From: JAWKIJ01 sp041394325
GTDB lineage: Bacteria; Actinomycetota; Acidimicrobiia; Acidimicrobiales; Microtrichaceae
NCBI GenBank assembly: GCA_041394325.1
Contig: JAWKIJ010000001.1
Coordinates: forward strand, 62,001-126,000
DNA: 64,000 nucleotides
Direction: 5' to 3'
Shown: positions 44,143 through 53,368 of the stretch, in pieces
How the letters are laid out: each line of letters opens with the position of its first letter
Numbering within the stretch: the first letter of the stretch is position 1
Position numbers and translations under genes: made by a program
The notes under the pieces: generated by a model
Seen by the model: the letters and a program-made list of their open reading frames with translations, nothing else
Database searches by the model: none
Told to the model about the DNA's origin: nothing

Positions 44143-46649
44143 GAGCACCAATTGGCCCCGGCGGGTGGCTCCGTCCACATCAGAGCGGCCGCGTCGGGTG
44201 CCGACATCGGTCGGGCCAGGTGATAACCCTGGACCTGGTCGCAGCCGAGTTCGGCGAGGCGTCGGTTCTGCGGTTCCGACTCGACTCCCTCGGCCACCGC
44301 CGAGAGGCCGAGGATGTGCGCGAGCCGGACGATCGCCTCGACCATCGGCCCCTGCTCCGGCAGCAGCAGACGGTCCACGAACGAACCGTCGATCTTCAAG
44401 ATGTCGATCGGGAACTGGTGCAGGTAGGACAACGAGGAGTACCCCGTCCCGAAGTCGTCGACCGCCAGACGGATACCCAGTTCCGAGAGCTCCGAGAGCC
44501 GTCGCGCGGCGAGCACCGGGTCCGAGATCAGCGCCCCTTCGGTGATCTCCAGAACCAGGAACGAAGGGTCGACACCGTGGAGGGCGAGGGCGGCGCTCAC
44601 CCGCGTGACCACCGCTGCGTTCAGCAATTGGCGCGGCGACAGGTTCACATGCATCACCGGAGCACGCTCGACGCCGAACTCGTCGATCCAACGTCGAGCC
44701 GTCCCCAGCGCGGTGTCGAGGACGAACTCGCCGATCTCGTCGATGAGCCCCGACGACTCTGCGACCTCGATGAACAGGCTCGGCGGTACCGAGCCCCGCT
44801 CGGGGTGGTTCCAACGGGCAAGCGCCTCCGCCGCGCACCATCGACGAGCCGTCGTGTCGAGGATCGGTTGATAGGCCAGGGAGAGCTCCCCACGGGCGAC
44901 GGCCCCTCGGAGTGCCGCCTCCAGACCGAGCCTGGCGACCGCCTCGCTGTGCATCGACGGTTCGTAGTGTGCGAGCCGTCCTCGACCGCGGGCCTTCGCG
45001 GCATACATCGCCAGATCGGCGTTTCGCAACAATTCGTTGGCATCCAGACCCACCTCAGGGGTCGTGCACGCCAGGCCGAGGCTCGCACCACCACTCACGA
45101 GTTGGTCGCCGATGACCATGGGCTCTGCGAGAGCCTCGACGATTCGCTGGCCGATCACCGCCGCCTCGGCCTCGTTGTCGATCCGGTCCATCATCACCGC
45201 GAACTCGTCACCGCCGAGCCGGGCCGCCGTGTCGTTGTCGCGAATGCAGAGCCGCAACCGGTCGGCCACGATCATCAGCAGCTCGTCGCCCACGTGGTGG
45301 CCGAGGCTGTCGTTGACGGTCTTGAAGTTGTCCAGGTCGATGAACGCGACCGCGACGCACCCGCCGCGGCGATCCAGACCCCGCAGCACGAGGTCCAGGC
45401 GGTCTCGGAACAGCGCCTTGTTGGGCAGCGCGGTCAACGAGTCGTGGAATGCCTGGTGACGAAGTTCGTCCTGGAGGTTCCGTTCCGCGGTGATGTCGCG
45501 GAAGGTCCATACGCGGCCGATGACGACCTCGTCGACGACCTGTGGTGCCGACTCGCTCTCGAAGACACGCCCGTCGCGCAGCTCCAGCAGTGCTCGCGCA
45601 TCGCTGGTGGGATAGCGCGCCACCTGCGCGAGCACTGCGTCGAGGGTTCCGGCATTCGTGAGCCGCGAGCCGATGAGCGACCACGGAACCCGCCGCTCGA
45701 GGTCCCGCTCGTCCAGCCCCCACATCTCGAGGAGCCGTTGGTTCCTGCTGCTCACCGCACCGGCGACCGACTCGACGAGGATCCCCTCGGCCGTCGACTC
45801 GAGTGTCGCCCGCAACGCCGCGTTGGCACCCCGGAGAGCCGCCTCCGCGGCCACCCGGTCGCGTATGTCGAGTGCATCCACGACGAATCGGCCGACCGTG
45901 GGATCGTCCAGCAGATTGGTGATCGTCAACGCGAACGGAACCGGCAGTCCGTTTGCCGAGACCAACTCGACGTCGACGCGCACGGCCTGCTCGTCGGCAC
46001 CCGATCCCTGCGCGGCGGCGAGCAGCGCCTCCACCTTTGCGCCCGTCGCCGGCGTCAACAGGCGGGTGACCGCGTCGCCGACCACCTGCTCGGGATCGTG
46101 ACCCAACAGCCGGGTCAACGCGCCCGAGGCGTCGGTCACGATCCCGTCACGGTCGACGAGCATCGTGATCATCGACGAGTTGTGCACGATCGACCGCAGT
46201 CGCGCGTCCTGATTCGAGGCCACCTCCCAACAGCGGCGGTCGGTGAGATCGCGAATGGTGACCACCAGCCGGTCACCCCACCGCGCACCGACCACCTCGG
46301 TGAGGCGCCACCCCGTCGTCGAGCGGAGCCGTAGCTCGATCGGGGTTCCCACCTGTTTGTCTCGGACGCTCACCAGCGACACGGCGACCAGGTCGAGGTC
46401 GTGAGGGTGGATCAGCCCCGTGGCGGACATCTCGACGTGGCTGTCGAACGGAATCCCGAAGAAGCGTTCGGCCGCCGGGTTTCCCCACAGGACCCGCGCG
46501 TCCTCGTCGAACACCACGGTCGGATCGGGCAGCGCCGCACCGAGCGCGGCAAGGTCCAGACCCGGCACCGCACGCGGTGAGGAGCCCGGGGCATCGCCCG
46601 GTCCTTCGGGCGCGGCGACCTGCCGTTCGCCGACCACGGGGACATCCAT
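44139..46649 (-). CDS. PAS-GGDEF-EAL cyclic-di-GMP protein
   Basis: 836 aa from ATG 46649; the longer frame to 46853 lacks homology. Three PAS-like modules fill about residues 30-400 (VVFDEDARVLWGNPAAERFF, IVHNSSMITMLVDRDGIVTD, LESTAEGILVESVAG). GGDEF: DSLTALPNKALFRDRLD, LGGDEFAVMMD, with the RDND inhibitory I-site five residues before. EAL: EALARW, VNLSPRQLL, LEITEGAL, VDDFGTGYSSLSYL and AEGVES are all intact. Both diguanylate cyclase and phosphodiesterase activity look possible. No membrane helix, so it is cytosolic. Confidence 0.93.
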
Positions 46650-46747
46650 GGTCGCGTCATCGGCGCGCCGAGCGGGCGAGTTGACCTTTCCCCGTGCGCC
46701 GGATCGTGAACCGGGAGCGGGGTCGCCGATCGGCCGGTGGGGTCGGG

Positions 46748-47350
46748 TCAACCCTCGGATCCAGCGCGCGGCTGCTCGTTGAACGAGCGCAGCGTCGGAA
46801 GTCGTCCCGGTGCGATCGTCGTCACCGAGCCGGGGGTGACGAACATCCGCCACACCGACTCGGCACCGAGGCCCATCGCCCAGCAGACCGCTGCCTTGAT
46901 GGGCGACACGTGACTCACGACCACCACGTCCGCCGGGCCGGCGAGGTCATCGAGCGCGTCCGCCACCCGCTCCTGGACCTCGGTGAGCGACTCACCGCCG
47001 GGCGGTGACCACCCGGGATCGAGTTGCCACCGCCGCCATTCACCCGGGGTGACGTCCGCGACGGGCCGCCCCTCCCAGTCGCCGTAGCGCAATTCGACCC
47101 ATCGCTCGTCGGTCTCCATCCGATCGACACCGCACCGCCGGCCGATCTCCCGGGCGGTCTCGACCGCACGACTCAACGGCGACGCGACGATCCGGACGCT
47201 GCCACCCGACCCGTCGATCCGGTCCGCGAGGTGCTCGCCCGCGGCAGCCGCCTGCAGCCTGCCGAGCGGGTCCAACGCGGGATCGTCGCGGCCCAACAGC
47301 AGCCCGGCCGCGTTGGACGCGGTCTGGCCATGCCTGACGACATAGATCAC
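46748..47350 (-). CDS. Histidine phosphatase (phosphoglycerate-mutase superfamily)
   Basis: 200 aa from GTG 47350, overlapping the upstream stop as GTGA. The catalytic RHG is in VIYVVRHGQTASNAAG, with ASPLSRAVETAREI, ERWVELRYGDWEG and the second His in VVVVSHVSPIKAAVCW. Members include cobalamin-pathway CobC and acid phosphatases. In mycobacteria a related phosphatase domain is fused to RNase HI next to the gene for a zinc-ribbon coiled-coil protein, as here. Substrate unknown. Confidence 0.87.
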   Translation of the reverse strand: MIYVVRHGQTASNAAGLLLGRDDPALDPLGRLQAAAAGEHLADRIDGSGGSVRIVASPLSRAVETAREIGRRCGVDRMETDERWVELRYGDWEGRPVADVTPGEWRRWQLDPGWSPPGGESLTEVQERVADALDDLAGPADVVVVSHVSPIKAAVCWAMGLGAESVWRMFVTPGSVTTIAPGRLPTLRSFNEQPRAGSEG

Positions 47351-47877
47351 GGTGTCGCGCCTCCGCCGGCCCGGGGGCGGGGCCCCTGCTCGCGGGTTCG
47401 TCGGACACGGCTCCGATCGACCTGGCCCGTTCGCACGAACCGGGTGCGCCGCTCGTGGTCCGACAGGCCGAACTCCCCCCACAGCCAGGCGGCAATGGCC
47501 AGGCCGGCGAGTTCGAGCACGACCGACCACACCCCGCGATCGAGGACGAAGGCGCGGCGCGTGAAGGTCGACGTCCCGGCAAGGGGCCACCAGAATGCAT
47601 GAGCGTCGGTGAAGGCGCCGTCGAGGACGAGGTGCAGGAACATCCCGATCGGCAGGCCGAGCCAGCGCCGACGAACCAGGCGGCGACCGGTCGTGAGGGC
47701 CATCACCAGCACGAGGCACATCACCGGCGCGACGACCGACTCCATCGGGCCGACCCCGAACGGCACCTCCAGCAACGCGACCACCGAACCCGCCGCGACG
47801 ACCCGGAAGTCGACCGCCGGACTGCGGAACACGGTCCACACGATCGCGACCGCGCCGGCCGCGAACCAGACGAACAC
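47347..47877 (-). CDS. Membrane protein, YdjM/DUF457-like
   Basis: 176 aa from GTG 47877. Four to five helices (FVWFAAGAVAIVWTVF, VMCLVLVMALTTG, GVWSVVLELAGLAIAAWLW) and the motif LGLPIGMFLHLVLDGAF with His and Asp in a membrane segment. This is reminiscent of YdjM-type membrane hydrolases. The basic C-terminus is cytoplasmic. It overlaps the phosphatase gene. Confidence 0.65.
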   Translation of the reverse strand: MFVWFAAGAVAIVWTVFRSPAVDFRVVAAGSVVALLEVPFGVGPMESVVAPVMCLVLVMALTTGRRLVRRRWLGLPIGMFLHLVLDGAFTDAHAFWWPLAGTSTFTRRAFVLDRGVWSVVLELAGLAIAAWLWGEFGLSDHERRTRFVRTGQVDRSRVRRTREQGPRPRAGGGATP

Positions 47878-47943
47878 GTCAGCCGCGCCCGCGGGTACCG
47901 GTGCCGCTCGTCGGATGGCGGGCGGTGTTCGGCGGCGGTGAGC

Positions 47944-48663
47944 TCACGAACCCCGGACGAGGATGCTGCCGCATTCGGGGCACTCGTGGATCTCGTCGGC
48001 GGGTGCACGCCGCAACTCGTCGTACTCGGCACGAGGCAGGGTGAGGTGACAGCCCTCACAACTTCCGCCGGGAGCGAGGCGCGCAACCCCCTGACCGTTG
48101 TGTGCCCGGGCGATGCGCTCGTAGCGGGCGACCAGTTCGGGATCGATCGTCGCGGCGAGTTCATCGCGACGACGCCGAACGGCGTCGAGCTCTACGGAGA
48201 TCTCCGCCTGTGCCGCGGTGAGGTCCGCCCGACGGTCCTCGATCGCGCGATCCGCGTCGGCGAGGGCGGCGGTCAGCTCCACGATGCGCCCGTCGAGCGG
48301 TTCGCCCAACTCCATCTGTTCGAGGACGAGGTCGTCGAGGCTCGAGATCCGCTCGCGCAGATGGTCGACCTCCTGCTGGAGGGCGATGAGATCCTTGTGA
48401 GCGGTGACCGAGCCGTCGTAGAGGGCAGCGGAGTCCTTGTCGACCCGAGCCTGCACGTCGGCGGAGTCGCGCTCGAGGCGCTGCTGCTCCGCGGTAATCG
48501 CGTCGCGCTCGGAGCGGACGGCGGCGAGATCGGCGGTCAGCGACTCGTGGTCACGGACGGCCTCTGCCAGCGCACCGTGCGCGGGGTCGTGGTCGAGTCG
48601 GTGCCGGAGCTGGCTCAACGTGGTATCGGTCAGTTGCAGCGTCAGCAGTGCTTCGAGATCCAC
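47944..48663 (-). CDS. Coiled-coil zinc-ribbon protein (C4-type, Rv2229c-like)
   Basis: 239 aa from GTG 48663, with Shine-Dalgarno GGGAGGA and a TACGGT -10 about 20 bp upstream. A long antiparallel coiled coil (residues 10-165) is followed by a C-terminal zinc ribbon, GGSCEGCHLTLP ... HECPECGSILV. Homologues occur widely; one was shown to tether DNA or membranes poorly, so the role is open. Order zinc-ribbon protein then phosphatase is conserved in actinobacteria. Confidence 0.85.
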   Translation of the reverse strand: MDLEALLTLQLTDTTLSQLRHRLDHDPAHGALAEAVRDHESLTADLAAVRSERDAITAEQQRLERDSADVQARVDKDSAALYDGSVTAHKDLIALQQEVDHLRERISSLDDLVLEQMELGEPLDGRIVELTAALADADRAIEDRRADLTAAQAEISVELDAVRRRRDELAATIDPELVARYERIARAHNGQGVARLAPGGSCEGCHLTLPRAEYDELRRAPADEIHECPECGSILVRGS

Positions 48664-48709
48664 GGTCCTCCCTCGCCTCGGGACCGTAGCCCAGACTCCG
48701 CCGCGCCCG

Positions 48710-50938
48710 TCAGCCCCGCGTCGCGCCGAGGATCGGAGCTCTGTTCAGCTGCTCGTCGGGCCGGGGCGGATCGGTGGTCGCCGGAACCGACGTGGAGGGT
48801 TTTGCGACCGGGTCCGGGATCGGGCTGGAAGGGCGCGTCACCCCGACACCGGGCTCGACGGCCGTGGTCGGGACCGGCAGGCTCGTGGGGCCCGGCGAGG
48901 GGACCCTCTTGGAGGTCGACGAGGTGCTCGCACCGGAGTCGAGTCGGTTTCGATACCGGATCGCCTTACCCGGTCGGGTTGGTGCCGGCGGGGTGAACGA
49001 CACCGGGGCGAGTGCCGCTTCGGTGGCCTCGGTGTAGGTCCTCCAGACCTCCGCCGGATAGTCCGCACCGAAGATCTGCTTTCCGCCGATCACGATGGGG
49101 CTCCGTCCCGTGGGTTCGCCCATCCACACCGCGGTCGAGAGGTACGGCGTGTAACCGACGAACCAGGCGTCGGCGTGCGCCTGGGTCGTCCCCGTCTTTC
49201 CCGCCGCGACCTGGCGGGAGAGCCGCGCTCGCCGTCCCGTGCCGCCCGTGACGTTCTTCTGGAGGATCCCCGTGACCAGGCGGGCGGTCTGGGCACTCGT
49301 CACCCGCAGTCCGGCGCGACGATGGCGGTACAGCACCCGCCCGTTCGAGTCGGTGATCCGGTCGATGAAGAAGGGCGGGTTGTACACGCCGTCGTTCGCC
49401 GCGGTCGCGTACGCGGCGGCCATGTCGATGGGATGGACCTCGGTGGTTCCGAGTGGAAGCGAGAGCACGTCGTCGGGAATGGGAACCGGCGTGGCGCCGT
49501 CGGTTCCGTAGCGCACGGTCCGCACACCGAGGTTGTTGGCCATCCGGGCGACTCGGTCCAGGCCCACCGTCTGGCCCAGCCGAAGGAACGCGCAGTTGGA
49601 CGACACCTGGGTCTGGGCGAGGATCGACGCGGTCTTGGCCGACTTTCCGCCGTCGGTCTCGTACACACCCGACGGCGCGGTCGGATCCGGGAAGCGGCAC
49701 GACGCGCCGGAGATCGTGTCGGTGGGCACGTAACCGGCCTCCATGGCCGCCATCAGGACGAAGAACTTGAACGAGGAGCCCGGCTGGCGCCATCCCTGGG
49801 TGACGTAGTTGAACTGCGAGGTCGCGAAGTCGGGACCTCCCACCAGGGCACGGACCGCCCCGGTGTGCGCATCGAGGGACGCGAGGCCGGTGAAGAACCG
49901 CTCACCTGATCCGGGGACCACGTCGACGGCACGTTCGGCCGCGGCCTGAGCGATCGGATCGAAGGTCGTGTACACCCGGAGGCCGCCGCCGAAGACCCTG
50001 TTGTAGCGGTCGGTCGGCGTCGCGCCCAACGCCGGCATGTCGAGGAGTTGTTGTTTCACCTGTTCGGCGAAGTAGCTGCCCCCGACGAGTTGTCCCCGGG
50101 TCGCCCCCGCCGCGTGCTCGTCGACCCTGGTCGGCAGTGGTGCCGAACGGATGGCCCGAGCCGTGGCGGCGTCGATCCGACCGGTGGCGAGGAGGCGACC
50201 CACGACCAGGGATCGCCGTCGCGTCGCCGCCTCGGGGTGCGCGATCGGATCGAATCGGCTGGGGCTCGCGATCATCCCCGCCAACAGCGCCGCCTTCGGC
50301 CAGTCGATGCCGGCGACCCCGACACCGAAGTAGGACTCCGCTGCGGCCTCGACCCCGTAGTTCCCGTGGCCGAGGTACACGGTGTTGAGGTACCGCTCGA
50401 GGATGGCGTCCTTGCTCATATGTTGTTCGAGTCGAACCGCGAGCACCGCCTCACGGACCTTGCGGTCGGGGGTCTGTGCCGAACCGGTGATCGACTTCTT
50501 CACGAGTTGTTGGGTGATCGTCGACCCGCCCTGCGCGACGCCACCCGCCCGAAGGTCGCTGCCCAACGCGCGCACCCAGCCGCGGAGGCTCACACCCGAA
50601 TGGTGATAGAAGTCGGCATCCTCGGTGGCGATCACCGCCTCCCGCAGGGCCATCGGCACCTTCGAGAGCGGCACCTCCTGGCGGTCCTCCTCGGCGAACA
50701 GCACCGCCATCTGCGCGCCCTGGTCGTTGTAGACGATCGTCCTCGTCGCCAGAGGTGCCAGCACCACGGGGTCGGAACGACCGGCGTCCACCACCCCACC
50801 CGACCACGATCCCACGGTCCACGCGCCGACGCCGCTCAACGCCAGTACGAGCGCGCCGACCATGACGGTCATGCACAACCGCGCACACGTGGCGGAGGCG
50901 CGACGGCGGGACGAAGGCCGGGCCACAGTGTCGCTCAC
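48710..50938 (-). CDS. Bifunctional penicillin-binding protein (class A, PBP1-like)
   Basis: 742 aa from GTG 50938. One membrane anchor (MTVMVGALVLALSGVGAWTV) near 23-42. GT51 domain: ATEDADFYHHSGVSLRGWVR (catalytic Glu), GGSTITQQLVKK and LERYLNTVYLGHGNYGVEAA. Transpeptidase: QPGSSFKFFV (SxxK), SSNCAF (SxN) and AGKTGTTQAHADAWF (KTG). A Pro/Ser/Thr-rich tail of about 80 aa follows. It polymerises and cross-links lipid II, the product of the dcw-encoded pathway. A 9-bp stem-loop covers its initiation region. Confidence 0.95.
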   Translation of the reverse strand: MSDTVARPSSRRRASATCARLCMTVMVGALVLALSGVGAWTVGSWSGGVVDAGRSDPVVLAPLATRTIVYNDQGAQMAVLFAEEDRQEVPLSKVPMALREAVIATEDADFYHHSGVSLRGWVRALGSDLRAGGVAQGGSTITQQLVKKSITGSAQTPDRKVREAVLAVRLEQHMSKDAILERYLNTVYLGHGNYGVEAAAESYFGVGVAGIDWPKAALLAGMIASPSRFDPIAHPEAATRRRSLVVGRLLATGRIDAATARAIRSAPLPTRVDEHAAGATRGQLVGGSYFAEQVKQQLLDMPALGATPTDRYNRVFGGGLRVYTTFDPIAQAAAERAVDVVPGSGERFFTGLASLDAHTGAVRALVGGPDFATSQFNYVTQGWRQPGSSFKFFVLMAAMEAGYVPTDTISGASCRFPDPTAPSGVYETDGGKSAKTASILAQTQVSSNCAFLRLGQTVGLDRVARMANNLGVRTVRYGTDGATPVPIPDDVLSLPLGTTEVHPIDMAAAYATAANDGVYNPPFFIDRITDSNGRVLYRHRRAGLRVTSAQTARLVTGILQKNVTGGTGRRARLSRQVAAGKTGTTQAHADAWFVGYTPYLSTAVWMGEPTGRSPIVIGGKQIFGADYPAEVWRTYTEATEAALAPVSFTPPAPTRPGKAIRYRNRLDSGASTSSTSKRVPSPGPTSLPVPTTAVEPGVGVTRPSSPIPDPVAKPSTSVPATTDPPRPDEQLNRAPILGATRG

Positions 50939-50963
50939 CCTATCGGCGGTCCCTCCGATAGGG
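50938..50963. repeat. Perfect 9-bp inverted repeat at the PBP start
   Basis: CCCTATCGG - eight bases - CCGATAGGG. On the minus strand the loop contains AGGGA, a possible Shine-Dalgarno, and the last stem base is the G of GTG 50938. It could be an operator between divergent genes or a translational stem-loop. Confidence 0.6.
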
Positions 50964-51065
50964 TCCGACCCGACCCGGTTGCACCGCCTCCGGTCCTGCC
51001 CCGTTCCCTCTCCGGAGATCCCTTCGATGCGCCGTCGGCGTCGTCGCGACCTGCGAAACGAGACC

Positions 51066-52045
51066 GTGCGCATCGGCGTCGTGGGCGCCGGTTGGGCCGC
51101 GCGTGCATCTCCTCGGCATCGCGCACGACCGGCGGGCTCAACTCAGCGGCATCTGCGACACCGACCTGTCGGCGGCGTCGGAGTTGGCATCGCTGGTGGA
51201 CTCCACCTCGCTCACCTGGGGTGAGTGCCTCGACCGCTCCGACCTCGTGGTGATCGCCACCCCGCCCGACACCCATGCCGAGTTGGTCGCCGACGCGCTC
51301 GACCGCGGCCGGCACGTCCTGGTCGAGACGCCGCTCACGACGTCGGCCGCCGACTCGGCGGCACTGGTCGAGTTGGCCGGCCACGCGGCCGACGAGGGCA
51401 TCGTCGCGGCCTACGGGGCGAACCTTCGTCACTCCCCACCCATGCTGCAGGCCGCCGACCGCGCCGTAGGCGTCGGCCCGGTCGAACACCTCGGTGTGGC
51501 GGTCGTCGGCCCGAGGCCCTCATGGGCCGGCCCCGCCGTCGGCGATCCGATGGTCGACCTCGGACCGCACGTTGGTGCTCGCCGAGATGCTGTGCCCCGA
51601 CGCGACGCCCGAGGCGCTGCGGGCGCGGTGCACCGGCCCGGACGGCGCACCGACGACACCCGGCGACGCGACGCGGCACGCCTGGAGGTTCGTACTACCG
51701 GTGAGCACTTCTGGGTACTCGACCTCTCCTGGGGCGGTGAGCCGGACTGGTCGGCGCAGCTCGCCGGGGAGCGGCACGTGGTCCGCATCGAACTCCAACC
51801 GAATCCCTCGGTGGAGGTCGATGGCCTCCCCGTCGCACCGGTCGACGAACTCCTCCGGACTCGGGGATCGATCCCCGTGTCGTGAGCCTGGGCTATGCCG
51901 CGCAGATCACCTCGCTGCTCGACGCCGTCACCGGCCGTGGGGGAGGGTCTGTCCGTTGGGCTACGGCGCACGCCTCGACGCGTTGCTCGACGCCGCCGGC
52001 CGTTCGGCCCTCGCCGACGGCTCCGAGGTCACACTTACCGTCTGA
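51066..52045 (+). pseudogene. Gfo/Idh/MocA-family oxidoreductase (four or more frameshifts)
   Basis: GTG 51066: VRIGVVGAGWAAR is the NAD(P)-binding Rossmann motif. After an indel near 51098: HLLGIAHDRRAQLSGICDTD, VIATPPDTHAELVADALDRG and HVLVETPLTTSAADSAALVE (EKP-type motif as ETP). Further frame changes near 51565, 51690, 51870 and 51945 split the C-terminal half (MVDLGPH, LAEMLCPDATPEALRARC, HFWVLDLSWGGEPDWSAQLA, GARLDALLDAAGRSALADG). Repaired length is about 325 aa. Substrate unknown. Confidence 0.7.
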
Positions 52046-52075
52046 CCGCCGAGCCGAGTGCGTCGCCGGGTCGGA

Positions 52076-52111
52076 CGGTGGTGCCCACGACCGAGGCCGC
52101 GGGCACCACCG
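52076..52111. terminator. Bidirectional terminator hairpin
   Basis: CGGTGGTGCCC - 14-base loop - GGGCACCACCG, a perfect 11-bp stem between the convergent oxidoreductase and nrdB stops. No T-tract. The rest of this 123-bp gap shows nothing. Confidence 0.65.
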
Positions 52112-52168
52112 TCGTCACGCTGGATTGGCAGGCAGCGAATTCACGGACGAGCTGGATGTGCGGGCGGA

Positions 52169-53266
52169 TCAGAAGTCGTGGTCGAAGCCGACCTCGCCGA
52201 CGACGCCCACCTGGTACGCGCTGATCGTCCGCTCGAAGAAGTTGGTGAGCTCCTGCACGTCCTGTAGCTCCATGAAGCCGAACGGGTTCTTCGAGCCGTA
52301 CACCTTGGGCATGCGGAGGGTCGCGAGACGCTGATCCGCCACGTACTGGAGGTATTCGCGCGTCTGGGACACCGACATTCCGGCGACCCCCTGGCTCAGC
52401 ACGTCCTCGGCGAACTGGGTCTCGCACTCGACCGCCTCGCGGATCATCGCGGTGACCCGTTCGGTGAGGTCGTCGTCGAACAGCTCGGGCTGTTCGGTAC
52501 GGACGCGCTCGATGACCGCGAACGCGAAGTTCATGTGGCCCGACTCGTCACGGAACACCCAGTTGGTCCCCGACGCGAGACCGTTGAGCAGTCCCTTGGA
52601 ACGGAGGAAGTACACGTAGGCGAAGGCGCCGAAGAAGAAGAGTCCCTCGATGCACGCCGCGAAGCAGATGAGGTTCAGCAGGAACGCCTTGCGGTCCTCG
52701 ACGGTGTGCAATGCCTTGAGATCGCCGATGGAGCCGATCCAACGCTGGCAGAACTCGGCCTTCGCACGGATGGACGCGATGTTGTCGATGGCGGCGAACG
52801 CCTCGGCACGGTCGTCGTGGTCGGGGATGTAGGTGTCGAGCAACGTCAGGTAGAACTGAACGTGGAGCGCCTCCTCGTAGAGCTGACGCGACAGGAACAT
52901 CCGCGCCTCGGGAGCGTTGATGTGCTGGTACAGGTTGAGTACCAGGTTGTTGGAGACGATCGAGTCGCCTGTGGCGAAGAACGCCACCAACCGGTTGACG
53001 AGGTGCCGTTCGGACGGCATCAGCTTGAGGTTGAGGTCGGCCACGTCGTCGCTGAGGTTGACCTCCTCCACCGTCCACGTGTTGCGGATCGCGTCGCGAT
53101 ACATCTCGTAGAACTCGGGGTAGCGCATCGGCCGGAGTGTCAGGTTGAACCCCGGGTCCAACAGGTTCGGCGCCGACGGTGCCCCATCCGCAGCCTCCGG
53201 CGGGGTGGTGGAGGGCGCGAACTCGGCGAAACCGTCGAGCGGATCGAGATTGGCGGCGAGGGACAC
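52169..53266 (-). CDS. nrdB: Ribonucleotide reductase small subunit (class I beta)
   Basis: 365 aa. Di-metal and radical residues are all visible: Asp in FFATGDSIVSNN, the EALHVQFY motif (Glu, His and radical Tyr), Glu in ACIEGLFFFGAF and Glu/His in FRDESGHMNFAF. It generates the tyrosyl radical used by NrdA. The C-terminal VGEVGFDHDF tail should dock on the large subunit. It starts 102 bp after nrdA on the same strand. Confidence 0.94.
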   Translation of the reverse strand: MSLAANLDPLDGFAEFAPSTTPPEAADGAPSAPNLLDPGFNLTLRPMRYPEFYEMYRDAIRNTWTVEEVNLSDDVADLNLKLMPSERHLVNRLVAFFATGDSIVSNNLVLNLYQHINAPEARMFLSRQLYEEALHVQFYLTLLDTYIPDHDDRAEAFAAIDNIASIRAKAEFCQRWIGSIGDLKALHTVEDRKAFLLNLICFAACIEGLFFFGAFAYVYFLRSKGLLNGLASGTNWVFRDESGHMNFAFAVIERVRTEQPELFDDDLTERVTAMIREAVECETQFAEDVLSQGVAGMSVSQTREYLQYVADQRLATLRMPKVYGSKNPFGFMELQDVQELTNFFERTISAYQVGVVGEVGFDHDF

Positions 53267-53368
53267 GGAACCTCCTGGGGTTCGGGACGTCTCGGTCCCG
53301 ATGTCTCGGGACCGGGTGCGGGATGAGGTGGGAGCGGCGCGTGCGATGGGAACGACCGGCCGGGTGGC

